From: Sphingobacterium sp. B16(2022) | Lineage (GTDB): Bacteria; Bacteroidota; Bacteroidia; Sphingobacteriales; Sphingobacteriaceae | Length of the DNA stretch: 64,000 bases | Direction: 5' to 3' | Assembly (NCBI RefSeq): GCF_012030425.1 | Contig: NZ_JAAUVN010000001.1 | Location: 682,001 to 746,000, forward strand | Shown here: positions 46,650 to 54,596 of the stretch, in pieces | Position numbering within the stretch: the first letter of the stretch is position 1 | Layout: each line of letters begins with the position of its first letter | Position numbers and translations under genes: made by a program | The notes under the pieces: generated by a model | The model's input: only the letters and a program-made list of their open reading frames with translations | Told to the model about the DNA's origin: nothing | Database searches by the model: none

Positions 46650-46691
46650 AAACAAATAAAGCCATTCTGTCAAGAATGGCTTTATTTGTTT
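46650..46691 (+). terminator. Rpn 3' hairpin, copy B
   Basis: A perfect 18-bp stem AAACAAATAAAGCCATTC with loop TGTCAA. Outer arm ACAAAT differs from copies A, D and E but is complementary to its partner. A second small hairpin with TACGGCTT follows near 46703. Confidence 0.85.
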
Positions 46692-46724
46692 TATATCCTC
46701 CTTACGGCTTTACGTATTTTTTTA

Positions 46725-46893
46725 ATCAAACCGATCACCACAAAAATCTCTTTTCAGCACCAGCTGTTATTGGAGTCAATGCTTTGAGTGCGATCCGGAG
46801 CGAGCTTCGTCTTGTTTGCTTCGCAGATCTCTTCGGGATTTTTCGGTGGGCGCTCACGCAATTATGAAAACAAATTCCAGTAGCTATATTGAC
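46725..46893 (+). pseudogene. YbjQ-like gene relic
   Basis: The bases CAGCTGTTATTGGAGTCAAT, GGGATTTTTCGGTGGGCGCT and AATTATGAAAACAAATTCCA match the first 150 bases of the YbjQ-like genes. It shares with the copy at 20494 the missing start region and the one-base frameshift. The match ends near 46880, just before the next gene on the opposite strand, so the rest was replaced. Confidence 0.75.
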
Positions 46894-46908
46894 TACTTTA
46901 AGTCACCC

Positions 46909-47469
46909 TTATTCTAGATAATTCTCCTTTTCCATTTCTTGTATCTCTTTTTCGATTTCATCATCGACAATGCTAGAAAGATTAGTTTTAACTTCTTTAA
47001 TAGATTTGTATCTCCTTACGTCTTTATAAAATCGTGATATATAAATATCTTTTTCCCACTGTAGAAGATTAAAACTGAATGTAAAATAGTCTGAAGGTGA
47101 TTTTATTACACAAGTCACCACGTAGTTGTCGCTACCTTTTTTATCAAAATATGTTTCGTGATAGGAAGAGTTCGTATCAATGTTCAGTTTATTGGCTTTA
47201 ACTTTTAGTTCATTCCAAGCAACGGGTAATTCCAATTCCGAACCTTGTAGCATTCCTAAGACAAATTCAGCAGGACTATCTTTAAAACTAGAAAAATCTT
47301 CTTTTGGAAACAGACTTTTAAGTTTAAGCGCATACTTGAAATCTTCGATTTTTCCTCTTTGTATTAAAAATTCGGTGGTTCTTTTTCCAATATCTTCAAT
47401 TTTGGTATTGATTTGTGATCGCAAAATGTTGTGCGTAAAAAGGGAGATGATAAGTAAAATTAATTTCAT
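46909..47469 (-). CDS. Hypothetical secreted protein
   Basis: Not recognised. The 186-residue protein has a signal peptide (MKLILLIISLFTHNILRSQ) and a soluble domain ending in an acidic, probably coiled helix (VDDEIEKEIQEMEKEN). It has no cysteines in pairs and no known motif. It lies tail to tail against the YbjQ-like relic, with the junction about 16 bases from its stop. Confidence 0.65.
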   Translation of the reverse strand: MKLILLIISLFTHNILRSQINTKIEDIGKRTTEFLIQRGKIEDFKYALKLKSLFPKEDFSSFKDSPAEFVLGMLQGSELELPVAWNELKVKANKLNIDTNSSYHETYFDKKGSDNYVVTCVIKSPSDYFTFSFNLLQWEKDIYISRFYKDVRRYKSIKEVKTNLSSIVDDEIEKEIQEMEKENYLE

Positions 47470-47876
47470 AAATATATTATAGTATTAAAAGTATTTTTCA
47501 ATGGATAAGTACTCCCCATTGTTAGTACAATCATCATCAGTGGAACCATTAACAGTTAATATAGGAAAATCGTATATATAAGTCCCAGTGATTCAATTTT
47601 GAAAATAATCATTATCAAGTGCGATTGAAATCCCAATAAAGAATACTACTAAAAAAAAGTATAATTTGTTTAATTTCTTTTTTCTTAGTATTGCGTATAA
47701 TCAAGTTTTAAAAATTTGTGATTTAAACACCATTTAAATGCCATATGTAGCTATTGTCTTTTGATAATCTTAACTTTAAACATTATAAGCATATAGGTTA
47801 ACCGCATTAAGATACATATAAAAACCAAATATCTATCATGTAAAATAGTTGCGAATGCTTGAAAATCCATATACAT

Positions 47877-48248
47877 CAAAAGGGCCTAATTCTCATTAGA
47901 CCCTTTATCTTGGCGTTTAACTGCACAGTAATTTTTATGTTTCTTATCGTTTCCTCTTTTTTGTTTCGTCATCCAGATTGTTTTAAAGCAATTGGATTTA
48001 TTTACTGTACTACGTCATTTATCGTTATCCACTTTCCTGCTGAAAGTATGTTTGTTATCGCTTTGTATAATAAGAACACCTGTCAAATAGAATAGTTCAA
48101 AAAAGTTTAAAATAATTTCACGTATCTATTTCCTTCATTCACCGAGTTTTTAGTTGGTTTAGTCTAATTGCCATAGGGTTGGGACGATTAACACCCTACT
48201 TTTGAATCAAAAAATAAGATAAAACTAACAATATAAGATAAAGACATT
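47877..48248 (+). promoter_or_regulatory. Duplicated upstream block, leader and promoter of NTF2-like copy 3
   Basis: From the hairpin at 47877-47906 to the start codon this region repeats 18379-18746 with few changes. The -7 element TACTTTTG is at 48197-48204. The operator-like repeat has one mismatch (GTTGGG with CCCTAC). The upstream part 47470-47876 shows no gene. Confidence 0.6.
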
Positions 48249-48698
48249 ATGAAAACTTTAGCAAAAACATTCGCAGCAGCAGCCTTGATCGCAGTATCAA
48301 CATTCACTATGGCAGCAGGCAAACCAGAGGTATCAAATCCTAAAAAAGCAGTAGTTAACGTATCCACAGCAGATTTGGCCATTGACCATTACGTTGCGGT
48401 TATGACAGAAGGACAATCGGCAGGAGTAGAGCAATTGTTTACAGCAGACTTCAGTCAAAAAGTTCAGGCATCAGAAGATAAAACCAATAGCCGTTCGGAA
48501 GTTATCTCCTTCTTGAAAAAACAAAAAGGAGAGCAATTAAACTGTAAAACCAGAACTACCATCGTACAGGAGTCAGCAGACTATATGATCGCCAAAGTAA
48601 CGATGCAGTTTGAAGGTTTTACCAAAACAGATCTTGTGACTTTAGTCAATGACGGCGGTAATTGGAAAGTATCTCAATCGATCAATTCTTATAAGTAA
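48249..48698 (+). CDS. Secreted NTF2-like protein, copy 3
   Basis: 149 residues with the same signal peptide and NTF2-like domain. Differences from copy 1 include VNVSTADLAI and KTRTTIVQE. No Rpn gene follows; the terminator is directly followed by a minus-strand gene of unknown function, so the Rpn and YbjQ modules are absent at this location. Confidence 0.85.
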   Translation: MKTLAKTFAAAALIAVSTFTMAAGKPEVSNPKKAVVNVSTADLAIDHYVAVMTEGQSAGVEQLFTADFSQKVQASEDKTNSRSEVISFLKKQKGEQLNCKTRTTIVQESADYMIAKVTMQFEGFTKTDLVTLVNDGGNWKVSQSINSYK

Positions 48699-48723
48699 TC
48701 AAGTTTAATCCATATATTAACTA

Positions 48724-48752
48724 GAAGCCACCTCGTGAGATGTGGCTTTTTA
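48724..48752 (+). terminator. Terminator of NTF2-like copy 3
   Basis: AGCCAC and GTGGCT pair, with four T residues after the stem. The T tract is shorter than at the other copies. Confidence 0.65.
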
Positions 48753-48790
48753 GAATATCTGTTTTTGATATAAAGAGTGATTTCAATAAG

Positions 48791-49768
48791 TTATAATTTA
48801 ATTTTAAATATAGGAGTTTGTACTTTTTTTAGTGGCCAATCCTTTTTTCTTGTAACCAATTCCTCCTTAAGCCCGTCAGAGGAGTAAGATGGTCTTGACT
48901 GCCTAACATATATCGGGACATTATAATTTGGGATCACATCCAATTCAGCATAACATTTTTTTGCCATGTCAACTATTGCTGTCCTGTTTTCCTCTGTACC
49001 TGCGATCTGACTAGCAATATAAGACTCAGGGCCATACAGTTGTTCATATATTTTTGAAGCTTCAAATATCGTGAATTTTGCACGCATCATAATCTGAACT
49101 AATACTGAGTATAAGCTATTATCTTGAGGAGATAATTCTATTTGTTGCAATATTTTGGGGATCTCCTCCCACATGATCAATTCTACCAATAGATCTTTTG
49201 TGTTATCACCAATAAATTTTAAATCGGACCACATTTGATCCACGTAACCAATGATTTCTTTTCTATTCTTATGTAAAAATTGTAATTGTCTATCGCTCCA
49301 ATACTCTAAAGGTAAATCTGATCGATAAAAAGCACCGTATATTCCTGTTGATTTAAATCGACCAAGACTTCCACAATTTTGCATATAGTATTCTTGTGTC
49401 ATCATACAGTAGTTAAATCTATCGCGATTGTTTAGCGAATTAAATGTTTTGGCTGAAAGATGGTGGCTCAATGCATAATAGCGATCCTTACTTAAGGTCT
49501 CATTTCCTGAGACCAATTCATCAATGTAATATTCTCGCAACAGAGTACTTACAATTGATTTTCTATCAATAATCGGTATATTTTTATATTTATACTGGTC
49601 CAACCTGTATACATAAGCCGGCAAATTATTTGTTACAAATTTCGTGGTATCCTTAAGTTTATATTGAGAAAAACAGAGTAAAGGACAACCCCAAAAAAGT
49701 AATATTGAAATGTATTTTAATAAGTTTTTAAGAAAAGGCGTATAATTGGTCAATATCATATGTAGCAA
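48791..49768 (-). CDS. Hypothetical secreted protein
   Basis: Not recognised. The 325-residue protein starts with a hydrophobic segment (YISILLFWGCPLLCFSQ, ending near residue 35) that should be a signal peptide; a Cys in it (LLCFS) might be a lipobox-like site but does not fit well. The mature part is helical, with many Tyr and Leu, and no motif is evident. It lies tail to tail with NTF2-like copy 3. A later start at residue 4 (MILTNY) is possible. Confidence 0.65.
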   Translation of the reverse strand: MLHMILTNYTPFLKNLLKYISILLFWGCPLLCFSQYKLKDTTKFVTNNLPAYVYRLDQYKYKNIPIIDRKSIVSTLLREYYIDELVSGNETLSKDRYYALSHHLSAKTFNSLNNRDRFNYCMMTQEYYMQNCGSLGRFKSTGIYGAFYRSDLPLEYWSDRQLQFLHKNRKEIIGYVDQMWSDLKFIGDNTKDLLVELIMWEEIPKILQQIELSPQDNSLYSVLVQIMMRAKFTIFEASKIYEQLYGPESYIASQIAGTEENRTAIVDMAKKCYAELDVIPNYNVPIYVRQSRPSYSSDGLKEELVTRKKDWPLKKVQTPIFKIKL

Positions 49769-49900
49769 AGCTATTATAAGTCTATAATATTATATTTCAT
49801 TTATTAAGATAATGAAATTAATGTCCTCATCCTATTTTTTAATACAATAATTTAGAAATCAATAATAAAGAGATTATTCATAATTGAGATTATAAATTGT

Positions 49901-49960
49901 ATTGACGTGTTATAAAAACGCATGAAATTTAACGTATTTTATTGACGTGTTACAAAAACG
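49901..49960. repeat. Two 20-base direct repeats, 40-base period
   Basis: ATTGACGTGTTATAAAAACG at 49901-49920 recurs at 49941-49960 with one change (C for T). The two lie in the 297-base gap between two minus-strand genes. They may be operator sites or a short duplication. No gene is present in 49769-50065. Confidence 0.7.
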
Positions 49961-50065
49961 TTAAAAAAGTAACATCAAAATGATTAGTTGTCCGGTCTGA
50001 TTGATACATTTTAGCTGTCAATGAACTAGTATTATACAGTTTATGAAGAGCATGTCCTGGATTAT

Positions 50066-50716
50066 TTATGTATTTGTAGATATTGTTGATATGATTCTAC
50101 AATTATCACATTTGAAATCATAAAGATTATGTAATTGTGTTTTTAAGGTCCATTTTTTCTTACAATTTGGGCAGAGTCTATTTTTATCATCTCCACTATT
50201 TTTCTTGTAATTGTATAAATAATAAAATGTTGGAATTGTCGTTTGTTCTTCAATTTGTTTACATATATCCAAACCTTGCTTTGATAATGGTGATTTTGTT
50301 TCTTGCATCTGATTTAAAGACCAACGTTCTCCGACCTCACAATTCATTTGTAAGCTATCACAAGCTTGATAGTTTGTTTCCCAACTTAAAATTGGCATAT
50401 AACCAAAGTCGTAAAATTTTGGTAGCTTATAAATTGGGACAGATTTGTTACATGTACCACACGTTAATGGAGAGTCAATCGAAATGTAGTTTGTGATAAG
50501 AATGTAAAATTCAGATTTACAACATATACAAGGTTTCTTATACTCTGAACTTGTTTTACCTATATTCTTAATTGAAATTGTCGATCCACTAAGTTTTTCA
50601 ATTTTGTCTATTTGGTCTTGGACATATTTGTTATTATACTTTTTACTAAGTGATTTTTTTTCAAGTGTATATGGAAGACTTACAATTTTATTCTTTCGCA
50701 AAGAGCCTGTTGACAA
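50066..50716 (-). CDS. DUF2310 zinc-ribbon protein, probably N-terminally truncated or frameshifted
   Basis: The sequence fits DUF2310: two CxxC-type zinc ribbons (CICC and CGTC near residues 63-90; CPNC and CDNC near 183-208) and the family core SWETNYQACDSLQMNCEVGE with IPTFYYLYNYKK. Members are usually about 40 residues longer at the N-terminus. The only start in frame is TTG at 50716. An ATG at 50738 overlaps the stop of an upstream small ORF (ATGA) but is in another frame and ends after three codons; one base too many would explain this, so a start frameshift is likely. Confidence 0.65.
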   Translation of the reverse strand: MSTGSLRKNKIVSLPYTLEKKSLSKKYNNKYVQDQIDKIEKLSGSTISIKNIGKTSSEYKKPCICCKSEFYILITNYISIDSPLTCGTCNKSVPIYKLPKFYDFGYMPILSWETNYQACDSLQMNCEVGERWSLNQMQETKSPLSKQGLDICKQIEEQTTIPTFYYLYNYKKNSGDDKNRLCPNCKKKWTLKTQLHNLYDFKCDNCRIISTISTNT

Positions 50717-50734
50717 TGGTGATTTCTTATTTGT

Positions 50735-50941
50735 TCATTTTTTTTTATAAAAATTCGTTGGCTTGAATATACGGTTAAATACAAAACTAAATAGTATTAA
50801 AATTGGTAAAGCTAACCAAGCTGTAAATACTAATTCCAGTCCATTTTGTCCGCCATGACCATGGCACAATGTGTTTCCGCTTATAAACAAAGGTGTCAAA
50901 CTTGATTGAATAAAAATATAATTAAATAGTATTAGACGTTT
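50735..50941 (-). pseudogene. Small two-helix membrane ORF without clear start
   Basis: An open minus-strand frame of 68 codons encodes a protein-like sequence with two hydrophobic helices (RLILFNYIFIQSSLTPLFIS and LELVFTAWLALPILILFSFV) joined by a loop with CHGHGGQNG. It lacks ATG; a TTG at 50899 is possible. Its TGA overlaps the ATG that probably once started the DUF2310 gene. It may be a small membrane protein or the remnant of one. Confidence 0.4.
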
Positions 50942-50954
50942 TTACAGAATGATT

Positions 50955-51533
50955 CTATTCGTCTATATCCTCATATATTAATTCATTTTTCAGTTTGCTT
51001 ATCGTAATTTTTCTAAAAGTAGGAGTATAATTATTTTGTCCACTGGGTTTAAAATACTCCCTAACATAAGCATCTTCTGTTTCATAATTCTGTGTAATTT
51101 TTGGACCCCAATATTGATTTAATGAATTATAAGATACAATGTGATTAGAATCTTCGTTCGAATGGAAATTTTTGGAATTTATAATTTTCGAAATAGCTTT
51201 TTGTTTATCCAAATTAGAGATGTTAAGCGTAAATGTTTCATAACTCTCACCAATTGCAAACGATGAGTTATAGTTACTGATCTTAAATTCATCTACTAAT
51301 GTTATCGCTTGTTCTTCAACAAGTTTGAGCGCATCAGATTTTGTAAAAAAATAATCACTAAAAAATAGATAACATGTAAATAATAGGCAAATAAAACCAT
51401 AGGTAAATAGCAGATATCTTGCAAACCTTGGGTATCCCAGTTTTTTAGGTATTATATATATCAATAATCCCACGACAATTGGTGTACCTATGAAGATGAG
51501 AAATAAAATCAAAGGAAAAAGAAAATCATCCAT
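50955..51533 (-). CDS. Hypothetical membrane protein
   Basis: Not recognised. A 192-residue protein with two N-terminal membrane helices (about 6-28 and 41-62) and a soluble C-terminal domain of 120 residues ending in an acidic tail (YEDIDE). It precedes the small membrane ORF and the DUF2310 gene on the same strand, so the three may form one transcription unit. Its layout resembles the 3686-4399 protein, but no sequence similarity is evident. Confidence 0.7.
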   Translation of the reverse strand: MDDFLFPLILFLIFIGTPIVVGLLIYIIPKKLGYPRFARYLLFTYGFICLLFTCYLFFSDYFFTKSDALKLVEEQAITLVDEFKISNYNSSFAIGESYETFTLNISNLDKQKAISKIINSKNFHSNEDSNHIVSYNSLNQYWGPKITQNYETEDAYVREYFKPSGQNNYTPTFRKITISKLKNELIYEDIDE

Positions 51534-51545
51534 AAAATTAAATGA

Positions 51546-51623
51546 TTAACAACAATCCCAGTTGAACCAAGCTTTGTCAAATCGCTTATTTATAAAATCT
51601 TCAGGGTGAATTAGTGTTTGCAT
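51546..51623 (-). CDS. Possible 25-residue ORF or gene remnant
   Basis: A short minus-strand frame with ATG (MQTLIHPEDF ... WFNWDCC) ends 12 bases before the start of the 192-residue membrane protein gene. Its composition looks protein-like; it may be the end of a lost upstream gene. It lies just beyond the left border of the NTF2-like leader. Confidence 0.25.
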   Translation of the reverse strand: MQTLIHPEDFINKRFDKAWFNWDCC

Positions 51624-51682
51624 ATTTTAATTCGTTATTAGTTTGGTAATCCTTTCCAATTTAACAAAAGAAATGATAGGTT

Positions 51683-51819
51683 ACAACTTCACGTATCTAT
51701 TTCCTTCATTCACCGAGTTTTTAGTTGGTTTAGTCTAATTGCCATCGGGTTGGGACGATTAACACCCTACTTTTGAATCAACAAATAAGATAAAACTAAC
51801 AATATAAGATAAAGACATT
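51683..51819 (+). promoter_or_regulatory. Leader and promoter of NTF2-like copy 4
   Basis: The same leader as in the other copies; homology starts near 51683 (ACAACTTCACGTATC). The -7 element TACTTTTG is at 51768-51775. Confidence 0.55.
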
Positions 51820-52269
51820 ATGAAAACTTTAGCAAAAACATTCGCAGCAGCAGCCTTGATCGCAGTATCTACATTCACTATGGCAGCAGGCAAACCAGAG
51901 GTATCAAATCCTAAAAAAGCAGTGGTCAATTTATCTACAGCAGATCTCGCCATTGATCATTATGTTGCGGTTATGACAGAGGGACAATCGGCAGGAGTAG
52001 AGCAGTTGTTTACAGCAGATTTTAGTCAAAAAGTACAAGCCTCTGAGGTGAAGACAAACAGCCGTTCAGAAGTTATCAGCTTTTTGAAAAAGCAAAAAGG
52101 TGAGCAGCTAAACTGTAAAACTAGTACCACCATCGTACAGGAGTCTGCAGACTATATGATCGCCAAAGTAACGATGCAGTTTGAAGGTTTTACCAAAACC
52201 GATCTCGTGACTTTAGTGAATGACGGCGGTAACTGGAAAATATCTCAATCGATCAACTCGTATAAGTAG
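51820..52269 (+). CDS. Secreted NTF2-like protein, copy 4
   Basis: 149 residues, the same signal peptide and NTF2-like domain as the other copies. Specific changes are QASEVKTNSRSE and GGNWKISQSINSYK. Many differences from copies 1 and 2 are silent (for example GATCTCGCC for GATCTAGCC), so the protein is under purifying selection. The module behind it is a YbjQ-like relic and then a third, different Rpn gene. Confidence 0.85.
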   Translation: MKTLAKTFAAAALIAVSTFTMAAGKPEVSNPKKAVVNLSTADLAIDHYVAVMTEGQSAGVEQLFTADFSQKVQASEVKTNSRSEVISFLKKQKGEQLNCKTSTTIVQESADYMIAKVTMQFEGFTKTDLVTLVNDGGNWKISQSINSYK

Positions 52270-52295
52270 ATGAAGTTTAATCCATATGTTTAGTT

Positions 52296-52329
52296 AAAGC
52301 CACGTCATGAGATGTGGTTTTTCTTTTTT
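52296..52329 (+). terminator. Terminator of NTF2-like copy 4
   Basis: AAAGCCAC pairs with GTGGTTTT around GTCATGAGAT (one G-T pair), followed by T-rich sequence. Confidence 0.7.
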
Positions 52330-52415
52330 CAGCATTGATGCTATCTCGGGAAAAGAAACGCCAATCTTTTAAGATCCCCTTTGTCGATACACCCGTACTT
52401 CTACGGTCAAGAAAA
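52330..52415 (+). pseudogene. Internal relic of a YbjQ-like gene
   Basis: The bases TTCAGCATTGATGCTATCTC, GGGAAAAGAAACGCCAATC and GTCGATACACCCGTACTTCT correspond to the YbjQ-like segment that encodes FSVNIDEISGKGTQ and TAIGTPVLL, with several changes and a gap. It is more diverged than the other copies. Confidence 0.6.
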
Positions 52416-52485
52416 TAAACAAAAATGCTAATATATTTAGTTTTTATTTGTATCTTTATTTCTATTAACCAATTGATAGACCGTT

Positions 52486-53436
52486 ATGAGTGTAGATTCA
52501 AGACGTTTAAAGCCAGCCAAGAAGAATGATGAGCTTTTGAAAGCCATTTTTGAGGACAATTTTCCTGATTTTTTACGGTTCATGTACCCAGATGCGGATG
52601 CTACCTTTGATCTCGGGCGTGGATTGACATTTATGGACAAAGAATTGTTGGAGATCATTCCCTATCGTGAGCGTAAAAAAGGGAAGCGTGTGGCAGACCT
52701 TCTGGTCAAGGTTTATTTAAAAGATGGAAGCGAGAAGTGGATTTTAGTGAATACCGAAATCGAAGGCGGACATGATTCCGATTTCTCACATCGTATCTTT
52801 CAGTATTTTTACAGGCTATTAGATCGTTACCGTGTTCCTGTGGAGACCATTGCTGTTTTTACTGGAGGACGTTCGCAGCCATGTACTGATGAATATCATT
52901 TTGCTGTTTTTCGCACGTCGTTACGCTTTCAGTACCTGAGCTATCAAATTTTTGATCATGACGAATCAGAGCTACTCGATATGGACAATATATTTGCTTA
53001 TATTGTCTTGGCATGCCAGAAAGCTTTAGATGAAGATAAGGTTCCGGAGCAGGAGCTCGCAGAGCAGCGTAGTACAATCGCAAGAAGGCTCATCGAGACC
53101 AATAAGTATAGTAAAGATCGTATAATGAGCTTTTTAGTTTTTTTAAAGAGTTTTCTTTTTATACGAGATAAAGAAATAAATAGTAACTTTGATCAATACA
53201 TTTATCAAGTGACAGGAGGCACAATCGAAATGGGTGTAATAGAAACAATCAAACGACAAGAAAGAGAAAAAGGAATCCAAGCTGGAATCGAAAAGGGAAT
53301 TCAGTCTGGAATTGAAAAAGGCAAACGAGAAGAATCAATTGCCATTGCTTTAGAGTTCAAGAAAATGGGCTTACCTATTGCAGATATTGCAAAAGGTACA
53401 GGCCTTACCATCGACGAGATTGAAAAACTGAAATAA
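52486..53436 (+). CDS. Rpn-like PD-(D/E)XK nuclease, copy D (different N-terminal family)
   Basis: A 316-residue protein whose first 240 residues are not similar to copies A and B. It is of the other Rpn/transposase-like branch, with Asp71 (RVADLLVKVY) and Glu91-Ile-Glu93 (LVNTEIEGG) as likely catalytic residues. The end is a glycine-spaced coil (GIQAGIEKGIQSGIEKGKRE) and the same tail TGLTIDEIEKLK, base-identical over the last 40 bases including the stop and AAATAAATC. An in-frame ATG at 53230 lies ten bases behind AGGAGG. Tail and hairpin are thus attached to an unrelated nuclease domain. Confidence 0.85.
   Translation: MSVDSRRLKPAKKNDELLKAIFEDNFPDFLRFMYPDADATFDLGRGLTFMDKELLEIIPYRERKKGKRVADLLVKVYLKDGSEKWILVNTEIEGGHDSDFSHRIFQYFYRLLDRYRVPVETIAVFTGGRSQPCTDEYHFAVFRTSLRFQYLSYQIFDHDESELLDMDNIFAYIVLACQKALDEDKVPEQELAEQRSTIARRLIETNKYSKDRIMSFLVFLKSFLFIRDKEINSNFDQYIYQVTGGTIEMGVIETIKRQEREKGIQAGIEKGIQSGIEKGKREESIAIALEFKKMGLPIADIAKGTGLTIDEIEKLK
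53214..53436 (+). other. Predicted internal start: small RpnS-like product, copy D
   Basis: AGGAGG at 53214-53219 stands ten bases before the in-frame ATG at 53230; the product would have 68 residues. In this gene GGAGG is read as Gly-Gly and not as part of Glu codons, so conservation at the base level is not explained by the amino acids. Confidence 0.45.
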
Positions 53437-53453
53437 ATCAAATAGAATATAAA

Positions 53454-53497
53454 AAAACGTATAAAGCCATTCTGTCAAGAATGGCTTTATACGTTTT
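53454..53497 (+). terminator. Rpn 3' hairpin, copy D
   Basis: A perfect 19-bp stem AAAACGTATAAAGCCATTC with loop TGTCAA; the outer arm ACGTAT is unique to this copy. The small TACGG hairpin with T tract follows at 53509-53528. Confidence 0.85.
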
Positions 53498-53580
53498 ATA
53501 CCCTTTTTACGGCTTCCCGTATTTTTTAATCAAAGCGATGCTTTATTTTCGGGCTTTTAAAACAGTATTCATCATAGACC

Positions 53581-54522
53581 ATGATCGTTACCAGTACCAA
53601 TACCATCGAGGGGAGAGAAGTCCTGCGTTATTTTGATCCTATTTCAGCAACAGCTGTTATTGGAGCCAATGCTCTGAGTGAAATAGGAGCCAGCTTTGTC
53701 TTGTTTGCTTCGCAGATCCCTTCGGGATTCTTCGGTGGTCGCTCCCGCAATTATGAAAACAAAAGCAGGAGCTATATAAGAGCGTAGTAGAGTCTTTAAA
53801 GCAAAATGCACGTAGCTATAGGGCAGATGCCGTTATAGGCTTCAGCGTCAATATTGATGAGCTCTCGGGCAAAGGAACCCCAATCGTTTATGATCACCGC
53901 TATCGGTACACCTGTATTGCTCAATGAAATTAAACATATACAAGCAGAAGAAGTAGGTGGAGATATCGATGGATCTGTTATTAAGAACAAAGTCAAAGCA
54001 AGCTTGATCATAGAACGCTATACCGGTATCTATGCGATGACCAATGCTACAGCCGAATTTATAGCCAAATCTCGATTGACCGAATTTGTACCCTTGTTAT
54101 TTAAAGCAATGAATGAAACAGGGGAGGATCAAGAATTCAAAGACCGTCAAGCCACGCTCTTCCGTGATTTTGATTTCCTGGACAAAGATCAAGCAATAGC
54201 CATACTCTATGGACAGTTGGTGTCGGATGATTTAACCGGTGCGCAGTTTAAGATCATTAGCAAAGCTATCAGCAGTTCCAATCTTATCGATTACGATCAG
54301 GCGGCGAAACTGTTAGCAGGATCTTTATTGGCAAAAAAGGCCGCATTGAAGGTACTTACCTTAGACAAAGACTGGTATTCCGCTCAAGATATTGCCTACC
54401 TACAGACTTTGAAAGGAGAGGGCTTGGTACAGCTATATACAGAAGTAGTTACCGTTAAAGAGTCAAAGGATTCTATTACTTTTTCAACATCAAAGAATGA
54501 GCTGGATATGGAATTAGAATGA
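53581..54522 (+). pseudogene. YbjQ-like gene with two compensating frameshifts
   Basis: The start (MIVTSTNTIEGREVLRYFDP) and the YbjQ core are present. One base is missing near 53762 (AAAAGCAGGAG for AAATTACAGGAG) and one is extra near 53880 (GGAACCCCAATC for GGAACGCAGATG), so about 40 codons between them are out of frame and contain a stop. From 53890 the frame is intact (TAIGTPVLLNEIKHIQAE) through the helical region. The end differs from the copy at 20494: the zinc ribbon is replaced by a short tail (DSITFSTSKNELDMELE). Confidence 0.8.
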
Positions 54523-54596
54523 AGTGATCTGGTACTGATTGTGACAGGTATTCCTTTAATTTGTATATTTGATAAACGCTTAGAAGTTTCAATACT

